From HyVt-443 sp964544655 (GTDB taxonomy: Bacteria > Pseudomonadota > Gammaproteobacteria > Chromatiales > Chromatiaceae), in NCBI GenBank assembly GCA_964544655.1, contig CAZJCM010000034.1, forward strand, positions 1-33,252: 33,252 nucleotides of DNA, written 5' to 3'. This document shows positions 25,589 through 33,199 of this stretch, piece by piece; the stretch's first letter is position 1, and each line of letters starts with the position of its first letter. A program made the translations under genes and the position numbers. The notes beneath the pieces are model-generated. The model had not been told where the DNA came from. It saw only the letters and a program-made list of their open reading frames with translations, and searched no databases.

Positions 25589-26153
25589 ATACAGCGATGA
25601 AGAGCGGTCACAGCTGCTACAACTGGCCGCGGCCTCTATCGAACACGGCCTCCAGCAGGGGCGTCCACTAACGGTCGATCCGGCCGACTATCCGGAAAAA
25701 TTGCGCGCCCGGCGGGCCAGCTTCGTCACACTCAACCGTAACGGCAACCTGCGCGGCTGTCTCGGTCATCTGGAGGCGACCCAGCCACTGGTGCAGAACG
25801 TTGCAGATAACGCCTTTGCCGCCGCCTTCAGGGACCCTCGCTTCCCGCCACTGAGTCCGGCGGAGCAGCAGGAGTTGGAGATCCACATCTCCATTCTGAC
25901 GCCGGCAGTGGCGATGACGTTCAACTCAGAGGCGGACCTGATCCGGCAGTTGCGGCCCGGTATCGACGGCCTGATCCTCGAAGATGGCTCCTACCGGGGC
26001 ACCTTCCTTCCTTCGGTGTGGGAGTCCCTGCCGGACCCCCACGTATTTCTGCGCCATTTGAAGCGGAAGGCCGGTCTGCCGGAGAATTACTGGTCGGAAA
26101 CGCTGCGTGCCTACCGTTATGAGACGGAGTCATTCTCTACACAGGAGAGATAA
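25566..26153 (+). CDS. amrA: AmmeMemoRadiSam system protein A (AMMECR1 domain)
   Basis: 195 residues with a full AMMECR1 domain: RARRASFVTLNRNGNLRGCLG (48-68, the signature with the conserved LRGCLG loop), NVADNAFAAAFRDPRFPPLS, ELEIHISILTP, and the C-terminal IDGLILEDGSYRGTFLPSVWE and YWSETLRAYRYETESF. It starts inside the amrB gene at ATG 25566; ATG at 25575 is an alternative. AMMECR1 proteins occur in archaea, eukaryotes and some bacteria, where they are often encoded beside MEMO1 and radical SAM genes. The biochemical role is unknown. A palindrome (26165-26184) follows the stop. Confidence 0.93.
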   Translation: MVHMHSREYSDEERSQLLQLAAASIEHGLQQGRPLTVDPADYPEKLRARRASFVTLNRNGNLRGCLGHLEATQPLVQNVADNAFAAAFRDPRFPPLSPAEQQELEIHISILTPAVAMTFNSEADLIRQLRPGIDGLILEDGSYRGTFLPSVWESLPDPHVFLRHLKRKAGLPENYWSETLRAYRYETESFSTQER

Positions 26154-26316
26154 CCGGCCAGGCCCTGAAGCGGCCCCGCTTCAGCCAGGAGGGATGGCAT
26201 CCTGTTGTATGCAGGTATGATCCTTCGCCCTGAAAAAATGCCATGGAGCGAGGACCACCACGGATGAAAAGCAAACGGCATTTCATACCCATGGCGGATT
26301 CCATTAGAATTCCCCG
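26154..26316. other. Intergenic region with a perfect short hairpin
   Basis: ctgaagcgg (26165-26173) and ccgcttcag (26176-26184) form a perfect 9-base stem just after amrA, without a U-tract. Farther on, aaaatgcc near 26234 and ggcattt near 26278 are inverted. No gene is seen. The second half must carry the promoter of the next gene, if it has its own. Confidence 0.45.
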
Positions 26317-26991
26317 ATGCATGTCATCGACCACTGGGCCAACCCACCTGCAACGCTCTCGTTCACCGATCCCGCAACCCTGCACCTATGGCTGATCGAT
26401 CTGACGTCACCGATGGATGGCCGGCAGCAACTGCTCACTGCCGACGAAATGCAGCGGGCGGCACGCATGCAGCGGGACACCGATCGACACCATTTCATCC
26501 AGGCCCGGGGCGCCATGCGCGCGATTCTCGCCCGCTACCTTGACTGTTCCGGCGACAGGCTGCTGTTTGACTACGGCCCGCTGGGCAAACCGGCACTGGC
26601 CTCCCCAGCCAGCGAGTTACAGTTCAACCTCACCCACGCAGACGGCCTGGCCCTGCTTGCCATCTCTCATAGCGCGCCGGTGGGTATCGATCTGGAACCG
26701 GACAAGAGGCGAAAAAATGCCCGCGCCATCGCCCGCAGGGTGTTCGATCAGGCCCTTCTGCAACAGCTGGAGCAGTTGCCGGAGAGCATCTTTCAGCACC
26801 GGTTCATCAGCCACTGGTGCCGCATGGAGGCCTGTGCCAAGGCCCTTGGCAAAGGCGTCTTCAGCCCGGCAGAGCAGGCGTTGTCCTATTTCGACTTCGA
26901 GCCCTTGGCGGGTTGGGTGGCAGCGGTTGCCTCTCCACAGCCGCTGCCAGCTGCCGGGAGATGGCACTGCTTCCGCTTCTCATCATCATGA
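26317..26991 (+). CDS. 4'-phosphopantetheinyl transferase, Sfp type
   Basis: 224 residues. It would transfer phosphopantetheine from CoA to the serine of an acyl, peptidyl or aryl carrier protein. Sfp-type motifs are visible: GPLGKPAL (87-94), FNLTHADGLALLAIS (103-117, the SHS-like region), VGIDLEPDKRR (122-132, with magnesium ligands D125 and E127), and WCRMEACAKALGKG (167-180), matching WxxKEAxxKA with E171 and K175 kept but the first Lys replaced by Met. No polyketide or non-ribosomal peptide gene is adjacent, so its target must be elsewhere. The ribosome-binding site is weak, and the start is chosen as the first ATG of the ORF. Confidence 0.88.
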   Translation: MHVIDHWANPPATLSFTDPATLHLWLIDLTSPMDGRQQLLTADEMQRAARMQRDTDRHHFIQARGAMRAILARYLDCSGDRLLFDYGPLGKPALASPASELQFNLTHADGLALLAISHSAPVGIDLEPDKRRKNARAIARRVFDQALLQQLEQLPESIFQHRFISHWCRMEACAKALGKGVFSPAEQALSYFDFEPLAGWVAAVASPQPLPAAGRWHCFRFSSS

Positions 26992-27024
26992 ATGGATCGA
27001 TATCGACTATACGGGGGGTTTCAA

Positions 27025-27123
27025 ATGACAGAAAAATCGAGGACAATGGCCGCCTTCATTCGACCTGGATCCGTGGATAGAGAGGGTGCGGTGCGCAACA
27101 GCTTACGCCATCGGCCTTGGTGA
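27025..27123 (+). CDS. Possible 32-codon small ORF upstream of uppP
   Basis: ATG 27025 is preceded by gggggg at a 7-8 base distance and opens MTEKSRTMAAFIRPGSVDRE, ending RHRPW at TGA 27121. Only the strong Shine-Dalgarno-like run supports it. There is no recognised family, and it may be chance or a leader of uppP. Confidence 0.2.
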   Translation: MTEKSRTMAAFIRPGSVDREGAVRNSLRHRPW

Positions 27124-27199
27124 ACCCACCGCTTCAGGTCCAGGGACAAGGTTGTTGAGGAGAGACCTCGGCACCGCATAACAATATCAAAGGCACGCC

Positions 27200-27997
27200 A
27201 TGGAATTTCTGCAGATACTGATCCTCTCCCTGATCCAGGGGTTCACGGAGTTTCTGCCCATCTCCAGCTCCGCTCACCTGATCCTGGCCCCCCACCTGTT
27301 TGGATACCAGGATCAAGGGTTGGATTTCGATATCTCCCTGCACCTCGGCTCGCTGCTGGCGGTGATCATCTATTTCCGCGCCGATATCACCCGCATGCTG
27401 ACCGACCTGTTGCGCTCATTTGGACCCAACGGCCGGCCAACCAGGGACGCCAATCTGGCCTGGATGATCATCATAGCCACCGTTCCCATCGTCATCATCG
27501 GGGGCGCCTTCAAGGGCCTGGTCGGCACCGACCTGCGCTCGACCCTGGTGATCGCCCTGGCCACCATCTTTTTCGGCCTGCTGCTCTATTGGTACGATCT
27601 GAAGGGACGACGCAACCGGGACGAATACAGCATCGCCTGGAAGGACGCCTTGATCATCGGCCTGTTCCAGGCCCTCGCCATCATTCCAGGCACTTCCCGC
27701 TCCGGCATTACCATGACCGCTGCCCTGATGCTGGGCCTGACCCGCCAGGCCGCCGCCCGCTTCTCCTTTCTGCTGGCGATCCCCACCATACTGATGTCGG
27801 GGGCACTGGTGATATTGGAACTGATTCAGTCCAACACCGAGGTGCAATGGGGAGACCTGCTGATTGGCGCCACCCTCTCCTTCATCAGCGCTTATCTCTG
27901 CATCTTTTTCTTCCTCAAGTTGATCGAACGGATGGGCATGCTCCCCTTCGTCGTCTATCGGCTGCTTTTGGGAGGAGTGCTGCTGTTATACCTCTAA
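27200..27997 (+). CDS. uppP: Undecaprenyl-diphosphatase UppP (BacA)
   Basis: 265 residues, normal length, integral to the inner membrane with about eight hydrophobic helices. It dephosphorylates undecaprenyl diphosphate to recycle the lipid carrier for peptidoglycan and surface polysaccharides, and overproduction gives bacitracin resistance in other species. The two active-site regions are clear: QGFTEFLPISSSAHLIL (14-30) and PGTSRSGITMTAALMLGL (about 161-178). The ribosome-binding site is only AAAGG about 8 bases upstream. Its position near rfbB and the sugar-nucleotide genes fits a role in surface polysaccharide turnover, but uppP is a housekeeping gene and the link may be incidental. Confidence 0.95.
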   Translation: MEFLQILILSLIQGFTEFLPISSSAHLILAPHLFGYQDQGLDFDISLHLGSLLAVIIYFRADITRMLTDLLRSFGPNGRPTRDANLAWMIIIATVPIVIIGGAFKGLVGTDLRSTLVIALATIFFGLLLYWYDLKGRRNRDEYSIAWKDALIIGLFQALAIIPGTSRSGITMTAALMLGLTRQAAARFSFLLAIPTILMSGALVILELIQSNTEVQWGDLLIGATLSFISAYLCIFFFLKLIERMGMLPFVVYRLLLGGVLLLYL

Positions 27998-28132
27998 GGG
28001 GCCTCTGAGCAACTCATGAACTCGTATCATGTGTGCAGAATGCCCGGTTTCTGCTTAGTGGCGCCCTAAAGGTTCATGACCCGCTACCGTTGCCAGACCA
28101 ACGGGGCAATCTGAATAATGGAACTATCATCG

Positions 28133-29212
28133 ATGAAACAAGAACCACGAAGCATTCTCGTCACAGGCGGTGCAGGCTTTATCGGCTCGGCATTGATACG
28201 CTATTTGATCGGCAACACCGACACCAGGGTCGTCAATGTGGATGCCCTGACCTATGCCGGCAACCTGGAATCCCTGGAATCGGTATCCGACAGCCCAAAC
28301 TACAGCTTCGAGCAGGTCGACATACGCGATGAGCAGGCAGTCGGACGCCTGTTCCAGCAGTATCGTCCCGACGCCATCCTCCATCTTGCCGCGGAGTCCC
28401 ATGTCGATCGCTCCATCGACGGCCCTGCAGCGTTCATTCAGACCAACATCGTAGGCGTCTACAATCTGCTCGAGGCGGCCCGCCAGTATTGGAACGAGCT
28501 CGACGATACGGGGAGGGCTGAGTTTCGTTTCCACCACATCTCCACCGACGAGGTCTACGGCAGCCTGGGTCCCACAGGATTCTTTCACGAAGAGGATCCC
28601 TACCGGCCCAACTCCCCCTACTCCGCCAGCAAGGCCTCTTCCGATCACCTGGTGCGGGCGTGGCACGAGACCTATGGCCTGCCCACACTGATCACCAACT
28701 GCTCGAACAACTACGGCCCTTATCAGTTCCCGGAAAAACTGATCCCGTTGGTGATACTGAATGCCCTGGACGGCAAGCCGCTGCCCATCTATGGCAAGGG
28801 CGATCAGGTCCGGGACTGGCTCTATGTCGACGACCACGTGCGTGCGCTCTGGACGGTGCTGAGGGAAGGTACCCCCGGCCAGACCTATAACATCGGCGGC
28901 CACAATGAGAAGACAAATCTGGAAGTGGTGAAGACCATCTGCGCTACGCTGGATGAGCTCATCCCTTCACCCCACGAGGGCATCAGCCGCTACGAGCAAT
29001 TGATCACCCATGTGAAGGACCGCCCGGGACACGACAAGCGTTACGCCATCGATGCCGACAAGATTCAGCAGGAGCTGGGCTGGGTGCCGGAGGAGACCTT
29101 CGAGACCGGCATGAAAAAGACCGTGCACTGGTACCTGGACAACCTGGCATGGTGCCGGCGGGTGCAGGATGGCAGTTATCAGCGCGAGAGACTGGGGCTT
29201 GGCGAGGCCTGA
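28133..29212 (+). CDS. rfbB: dTDP-glucose 4,6-dehydratase
   Basis: 359 residues from ATG 28133 (MKQEPRSILVTGGAGFIGSA); ATG at 28118 would add five residues, and neither start has a strong ribosome-binding site. It converts dTDP-glucose to dTDP-4-keto-6-deoxyglucose, the entry to dTDP-rhamnose and related sugars. Hallmarks are TGGAGFIGS (11-19), LHLAAESHVDRSIDGP, HISTDEVYGSLG with the catalytic DE pair, the YSASKASSDHLVRAWHETYG block with Tyr and Lys, and YGKGDQVRDWLYVDDH. The rfbA, rfbC and rfbD genes that usually accompany it are absent on both sides, so the next enzymes must be encoded elsewhere. Confidence 0.94.
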   Translation: MKQEPRSILVTGGAGFIGSALIRYLIGNTDTRVVNVDALTYAGNLESLESVSDSPNYSFEQVDIRDEQAVGRLFQQYRPDAILHLAAESHVDRSIDGPAAFIQTNIVGVYNLLEAARQYWNELDDTGRAEFRFHHISTDEVYGSLGPTGFFHEEDPYRPNSPYSASKASSDHLVRAWHETYGLPTLITNCSNNYGPYQFPEKLIPLVILNALDGKPLPIYGKGDQVRDWLYVDDHVRALWTVLREGTPGQTYNIGGHNEKTNLEVVKTICATLDELIPSPHEGISRYEQLITHVKDRPGHDKRYAIDADKIQQELGWVPEETFETGMKKTVHWYLDNLAWCRRVQDGSYQRERLGLGEA

Positions 29213-29409
29213 CGGCGGCATGCCGGCAAGGATAGAGCGGGCCGTTAACCCCGCCAAGAAACAGATCGGATAGCGGGAGGCTGGAAGAGCAATGCGCCGA
29301 GGTCTCGGCGGCAGGGATGCCGCCGTGAAGCCCCCATGGATGGGTTCACGGCGTCCCCGGCGCGTTTTCCCTGCCTCCCGCCAGCGCTCCCCTGGATATT
29401 ATTCGGCCG
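29213..29409. other. Convergent intergenic region between rfbB and glnS
   Basis: No gene. It contains a weak gcggg/cccgc hairpin (29237-29254) soon after the rfbB stop and repeat copy G at 29291-29366. No U-tract terminator is seen for either gene. Confidence 0.45.
29291..29366. repeat. Dispersed palindromic element, copy G
   Basis: The arms aatgcgccgagg (29291-29302) and ccccggcgcgtt (29355-29366) pair in 10 of 12 positions. Hairpin 1 is the perfect cggcggcagggatgccgccg (29307-29326), and hairpin 2 pairs gtgaagccc with gggttcac around ccatggat. This is the cleanest copy and gives the consensus three-stem form. Confidence 0.88.
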
Positions 29410-31104
29410 TCACCGCTGCTGCTCGATCTTCGCCCAGGAGTCGCGCAGGGTGACAATGCGGTTGAATACGGGTTTCTCACCCTCCACCACGCCGCTGTCG
29501 AGGCAATAGTACCCCTCCCGCTCGAACTGGAACCGGTCACCCGGTGCAGCCCCGGCCAAGGCGGGCTCCACCACGGCATTCTGCAGCACCCGCAATGAAT
29601 CGGGATTCAGGTGGTCGAGAAAGGAGTCGACCTCTTTGTCCGCGTCGGGTGCGGGGTGGGCGAACAGTCGATCATACAGGCGGACCTCCGCCGCCACCCC
29701 ATGGACGGCCGATACCCAGTGGATCACACCGCGCACCTTGCGCCCTTCCGGGTTGGCGCCCAGGGTCGCCGGATCATAACTGCAACGCAGCTCGACGATC
29801 GTTCCATCGGCATCCTTGATTACCTGCTCGCACTTGATCACATAGGCGTTGCGCAGCCTAACCTCACCACCGCTGATCAGGCGTTTGTATTTGCGCGGTG
29901 CCTCCTCCCTGAAGTCGGCCCGGTCGATATAGAGCTCCCGGGTGAACTTCAGCTCACGACTGCCCATGGTTTCATCTTTGGGATGATTCGGCGCCTGCAG
30001 GGTCTCCTCGCCATCCTCTGGATAGTTTTCCAGCACGATCTTAAGCGGGTCCAGTACCGCCATTCTCCGTGGCGCATGGCGGTCCAGATCCTCACGGATA
30101 CAGGCCTCCAGCATGCCCATCTCCACCGAGTTGTCGGCCTTGGTGACCCCGATACGGTCGATGAACTCCCTGATCGACCGGGGGGTGTAACCCCGCCGGC
30201 GCAATCCGGCCAGGGTAGGCATCCGCGGATCGTCCCAGCCGGCCACATGCCCTTCATCGACCAGTTGGGTCAACTTGCGCTTGCTCACCACGGTGTACTG
30301 CAGATTGAGGCGGGAGAACTCGATCTGCTGGGGATGGCAATCGACGCTGATGTTGTCCAGCACCCAGTCATAGAGCGGGCGATGATCCTCGAACTCCAGC
30401 GTACAGAGAGAATGGGTGATCCCTTCCAGGGCATCCGAGATGGGATGGGTAAAGTCATACATGGGATAGATGCACCAGGCCTCCCCGGTCTGGTGATGAA
30501 TCACGCCATGGCGGATACGGTAGAGCGTAGGATCGCGCATATTCATATTGGGCGAGGCCATATCTATCTTGGCCCGCAGCACCCGGCTGCCATCCTCGAA
30601 TTCACCGGCGCGCATACGGGCGAACAGATCCAGGTTCTCCTCCACCGAACGATTACGCCAGGGGCTCTCCCGCCCCGGCTCGGTGAGTGTGCCACGATAG
30701 GCCCGTACCTCGTCCGGGCCAAGATCGCAGACATAGGCCTTGCCCGTCTCGATCAGCTCCACCGCATAACGATACAGCTCCTCGAAATAGTCGGAGGCAT
30801 AGAACAACCGGTCACCCCAGTCGAAGCCCAGCCAGCGCACATCCCGCTTGATCGCGGCCACATACTCTGCATTCTCCTTGTGCGGATTGGTATCGTCGAA
30901 ACGCAGGTTGCAGAGTCCACCGGGATAGTCCCTGGCGATACCAAAATTGAGGCAGATGGATTTGGCATGACCGATATGCAGGTAGCCGTTCGGTTCGGGG
31001 GGAAAGCGGGTATGGACCCGGCCACCATGGCGGCCGGCCTTCAGGTCTTCATCGATGATCTGACGGATAAAGTTACTCGGGGTCTGGCTGTCCGGATTGC
31101 TCAT
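29410..31104 (-). CDS. glnS: Glutaminyl-tRNA synthetase
   Basis: 564 residues, normal length. A class I synthetase that charges tRNA-Gln directly with glutamine. Motifs: PPEPNGYLHIGHAKSICLNF with HIGH at 43-46, the DDTNPHKENAEYV and GFDWGDRLFYASDYF stretches typical of GlnRS, VVSKRKL as the KMSKS variant, and two C-terminal beta-barrel domains for anticodon recognition (from about residue 345, including KFTRELYIDRADF and ADKEVDSFLDHLNPDSL). An AGGA ribosome-binding site lies 6 bases upstream. The gene lies 101 bases downstream of gltX in the same direction, so the pair may be co-transcribed. Its presence implies the cell does not rely solely on GatCAB for Gln-tRNA. Confidence 0.97.
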   Translation of the reverse strand: MSNPDSQTPSNFIRQIIDEDLKAGRHGGRVHTRFPPEPNGYLHIGHAKSICLNFGIARDYPGGLCNLRFDDTNPHKENAEYVAAIKRDVRWLGFDWGDRLFYASDYFEELYRYAVELIETGKAYVCDLGPDEVRAYRGTLTEPGRESPWRNRSVEENLDLFARMRAGEFEDGSRVLRAKIDMASPNMNMRDPTLYRIRHGVIHHQTGEAWCIYPMYDFTHPISDALEGITHSLCTLEFEDHRPLYDWVLDNISVDCHPQQIEFSRLNLQYTVVSKRKLTQLVDEGHVAGWDDPRMPTLAGLRRRGYTPRSIREFIDRIGVTKADNSVEMGMLEACIREDLDRHAPRRMAVLDPLKIVLENYPEDGEETLQAPNHPKDETMGSRELKFTRELYIDRADFREEAPRKYKRLISGGEVRLRNAYVIKCEQVIKDADGTIVELRCSYDPATLGANPEGRKVRGVIHWVSAVHGVAAEVRLYDRLFAHPAPDADKEVDSFLDHLNPDSLRVLQNAVVEPALAGAAPGDRFQFEREGYYCLDSGVVEGEKPVFNRIVTLRDSWAKIEQQR

Positions 31105-31205
31105 AGGTCCTGACTCGATTTGTTGGTCCAGATGGTCGATAGTCTCACGTAGACTGCATATGCTGTTTCACGGATACGGCGATCCACGATGAACTACGAA
31201 ACAGC

Positions 31206-32618
31206 TCAGGATGTAGCCTGTTCCCGTTGGCGGATGAACTCAAGGGCCTGGTCGATACGCCGCAGACAGCGTTTCTTTCCCACCAGGTGCAGGGTGACGT
31301 CGATTCCTGGTGATGCCGCCCTGCCAACCACTGCAACGCGCAGTGGCTGCGCCACCTTGCCCATTTTCAGGTCCAGCTCCTGGGCCACCCGCTCCACCAG
31401 TTCGTGCAGGGCCTCGGGGCTCCAGTCCTCCTGCTGCGCCAATGCTGACCGCACACGCTCCAAGGGCTCACGCGCCACCGGACGCAGGTGTTTCTTTGCC
31501 GCCGCAGGATCGATCTCCTCGAAGTTCTGGTAGATGAAGGCGCTGATCTCCGCCATCTCGACCAGGGTGCGTGCCCGCTCCTGCTGCGCCTTAACCACCT
31601 CGACCAGGTCGGCCCCCTCAGTCGGGTCGATACCCAGACGGCCGAGATGGGGACTCAGCAGGTGGGCGATACGCAGCGGATCCGCTTGTTTGATGTATTG
31701 CTGATTGATCCATAAAAGCTTTTCCGTATTGAAGGCGGAAGGCGCTTTGTTCACATCCTCGATATCGAACAGTTGAATCATCTCATCCAGCGAAAACAAC
31801 TCCTGATCGCCGTGAGACCAGCCCAGGCGTACCAGGTAATTGAGCAGGGCTTCCGGCAGAAAGCCGTCTTCCATGTACTGCATCACCCCCACTGCTCCAT
31901 GACGTTTGGACAGGCGCGAACCATCGTCCCCCAGGATCATCGGAACATGGGCGTAGCGCGGAGGCTGTTTCCCCAGGGCACGCAGGATGTTGATCTGCCG
32001 TGGCGTGTTGTTGAGGTGGTCATCACCACGGATGACGTGGCTGATCTCCATGTCGCTGTCGTCCACCACCACGGTGAGGTTATAGGTAGGGGAACCATCG
32101 GTACGGCGGATGATGAGGTCGTCCAGCTCTTCATTACTGAACGCCACCTTGCCCCTTATCATGTCGTCCACCACGACAGTACCGGTTTCCGGGTTGCGAA
32201 AACGAACCACGTGCGGCTCATCCGGGCTCACCTGGCGATTCCGGCAATGGCCGTCATAACGTGGCTTCCGCTTTTGCTGCATCGCCTCTTCACGCAGTGC
32301 GTCCAGACGCTCCCGGGAACAGTTACAGCGGTAGGCCAAACCCTGTTCCAACAGCCCGTCGATCACCTGGTGGTAGCGGTCGAACCGGTGGGTCTGATAA
32401 AAGGGGCCCTCATCGTACTCCAGGCCCAGCCAGGTCATGCCCTCCAGGATCGCATTCACCGACTCGGCGGTGGAACGTTCCAGGTCGGTATCCTCTATGC
32501 GCAACACAAAACTACCGCCATGCTTGCGGGCGAACAACCAGGAGAACAGTGCCGTTCTGGCACCTCCCACATGCAGATAACCGGTGGGACTGGGGGCGAA
32601 TCTAGTACGTATGGTCAT
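31206..32618 (-). CDS. gltX: Glutamyl-tRNA synthetase
   Basis: 470 residues from ATG 32618 (MTIRTRFAPSPTGYLHVGGA). A longer frame to 32726 adds an unlikely leader. It charges tRNA-Glu. Motifs: HVGG at 16-19 as the HIGH equivalent, RIEDTDLERS, a zinc-binding-type cluster CNCSRERLDALREEA...YDGHCRNR as in the Escherichia coli enzyme, SRLSKRHGAVGVMQY as KMSKS, and an all-helical anticodon-binding C-terminus ending SGSRRIDQAL-type residues before FIRQREQATS. The ribosome-binding site is weak (GAGAG). The arrangement gltX-glnS places the two sister class Ib enzymes in tandem. The gltX 5' region lies next to the divergent tRNA-Val promoter. Confidence 0.96.
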   Translation of the reverse strand: MTIRTRFAPSPTGYLHVGGARTALFSWLFARKHGGSFVLRIEDTDLERSTAESVNAILEGMTWLGLEYDEGPFYQTHRFDRYHQVIDGLLEQGLAYRCNCSRERLDALREEAMQQKRKPRYDGHCRNRQVSPDEPHVVRFRNPETGTVVVDDMIRGKVAFSNEELDDLIIRRTDGSPTYNLTVVVDDSDMEISHVIRGDDHLNNTPRQINILRALGKQPPRYAHVPMILGDDGSRLSKRHGAVGVMQYMEDGFLPEALLNYLVRLGWSHGDQELFSLDEMIQLFDIEDVNKAPSAFNTEKLLWINQQYIKQADPLRIAHLLSPHLGRLGIDPTEGADLVEVVKAQQERARTLVEMAEISAFIYQNFEEIDPAAAKKHLRPVAREPLERVRSALAQQEDWSPEALHELVERVAQELDLKMGKVAQPLRVAVVGRAASPGIDVTLHLVGKKRCLRRIDQALEFIRQREQATS

Positions 32619-32690
32619 GGCTCTCGTCTGTTTCCAGGGAGTTGAAATGAGGCGCATTCTACCAGAGGCCGGATGACCACGCAGAAACAA

Positions 32691-32719
32691 TTGACCTGAT
32701 CCCCACGAACCACTAGAAT
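32691..32719 (+). promoter_or_regulatory. Sigma-70 promoter of the tRNA-Val gene
   Basis: ttgacc (32691-32696) and tagaat (32714-32719) are separated by exactly 17 bases and lie about 55 bases before the mature tRNA. The bases after the -10 (ctcgc) are fairly G/C-rich, as in stringently controlled stable-RNA promoters. The leader to the tRNA is therefore about 47 bases. Confidence 0.75.
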
Positions 32720-32773
32720 CTCGCATCTCCTGGAGAGCGATGCCAAGATCGCTCAGCTGCTACAGAGAATTTC

Positions 32774-32850
32774 AGGCGCGTAGCTCAGTTGGTTAGAGCA
32801 CTGTGTTCACATCGCAGGGGTCGGCGGTTCGAGTCCGCCCGCGCCTACCA
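32774..32850 (+). tRNA. tRNA-Val, anticodon CAC
   Basis: 77 bases with a full cloverleaf. The acceptor stem aggcgcg pairs with cgcgcct; the D arm is gctc-agttggtta-gagc; the anticodon stem ctgtg/cgcag carries the loop ttcacat, with CAC at 32808-32810 and one G-U pair; the variable loop has 5 bases; the T arm is ggcgg-ttcgagt-ccgcc; and the discriminator A is followed by an encoded CCA. Anticodon CAC reads GUG, so it is a valine tRNA. No second tRNA follows, and the gene has its own promoter and terminator. Confidence 0.97.
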
Positions 32851-32924
32851 CTACCGGACTTCTCAGCGGCTATGGTACGCACCAGGCGTGTATCCGTAGT
32901 TAACGCTGTAGAATAGAGCAACGA

Positions 32925-32948
32925 AAAAACCGGCCCTGGCCGGTTTTT
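32925..32948 (+). terminator. Intrinsic terminator of the tRNA-Val gene
   Basis: aaaaaccggcc (32925-32935) and ggccggttttt (32938-32948) form an 11-base perfect stem. The G/C part is followed by a T5 run on the plus strand, and by the equivalent T run on the minus strand, so it may also end transcription coming from the csrA-like gene on the right. It lies 75 bases after the tRNA. Confidence 0.9.
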
Positions 32949-33028
32949 AGTTTTCTGCACTTATCGTCCATGGTCAGCGCCGTCCACACAGGCACCTACC
33001 AGGATATAGTCAAAAAGAGAATTCTTCT

Positions 33029-33199
33029 CTATCCCTCATTCGAGGCGGTTATCTTTCTGTATATCTCTTCACGATGCACCGCTACCTCCTTCGGCGCCTC
33101 GATACCGATCCTCACTTGCCCGCCGCGCACATCCAGGACGACAACTTTGACATCATCGTCAATGCGGATACTCTCTCTGTAAATGGCTCCCAAAACCAG
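33029..33199 (-). CDS. csrA: CsrA-like translational regulator with atypical N-terminus
   Basis: The frame reads ESIRIDDDVKVVVLDVRGGQ, then VRIGIEAPKEVAVHREEIYR, then KITASNEG-stop, a near-canonical CsrA from the second strand on. CsrA is a dimeric RNA-binding protein that blocks or stabilises messages with GGA motifs, and the HREEIY strand with the key Arg (R44 in Escherichia coli) is intact. The first strand is abnormal: where CsrA has MLILTRRVGE, this frame has LVLGAIYRE, losing the TRR RNA-contact residues, and there is no ATG or GTG. The in-frame stop at 33221-33223 limits the ORF; CTG (33199) or TTG (33193) are the only plausible starts. No clear ribosome-binding site is seen. It is either an unusual paralogue or a decaying copy. 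Confidence 0.72.
   Translation of the reverse strand: MVLGAIYRESIRIDDDVKVVVLDVRGGQVRIGIEAPKEVAVHREEIYRKITASNEG

Noticed and set aside
29611..31113. A 500-codon plus-strand frame opposite glnS
   Set aside because: It is antisense to an intact glnS with all synthetase motifs, has no recognisable domain, and is a codon-bias shadow.
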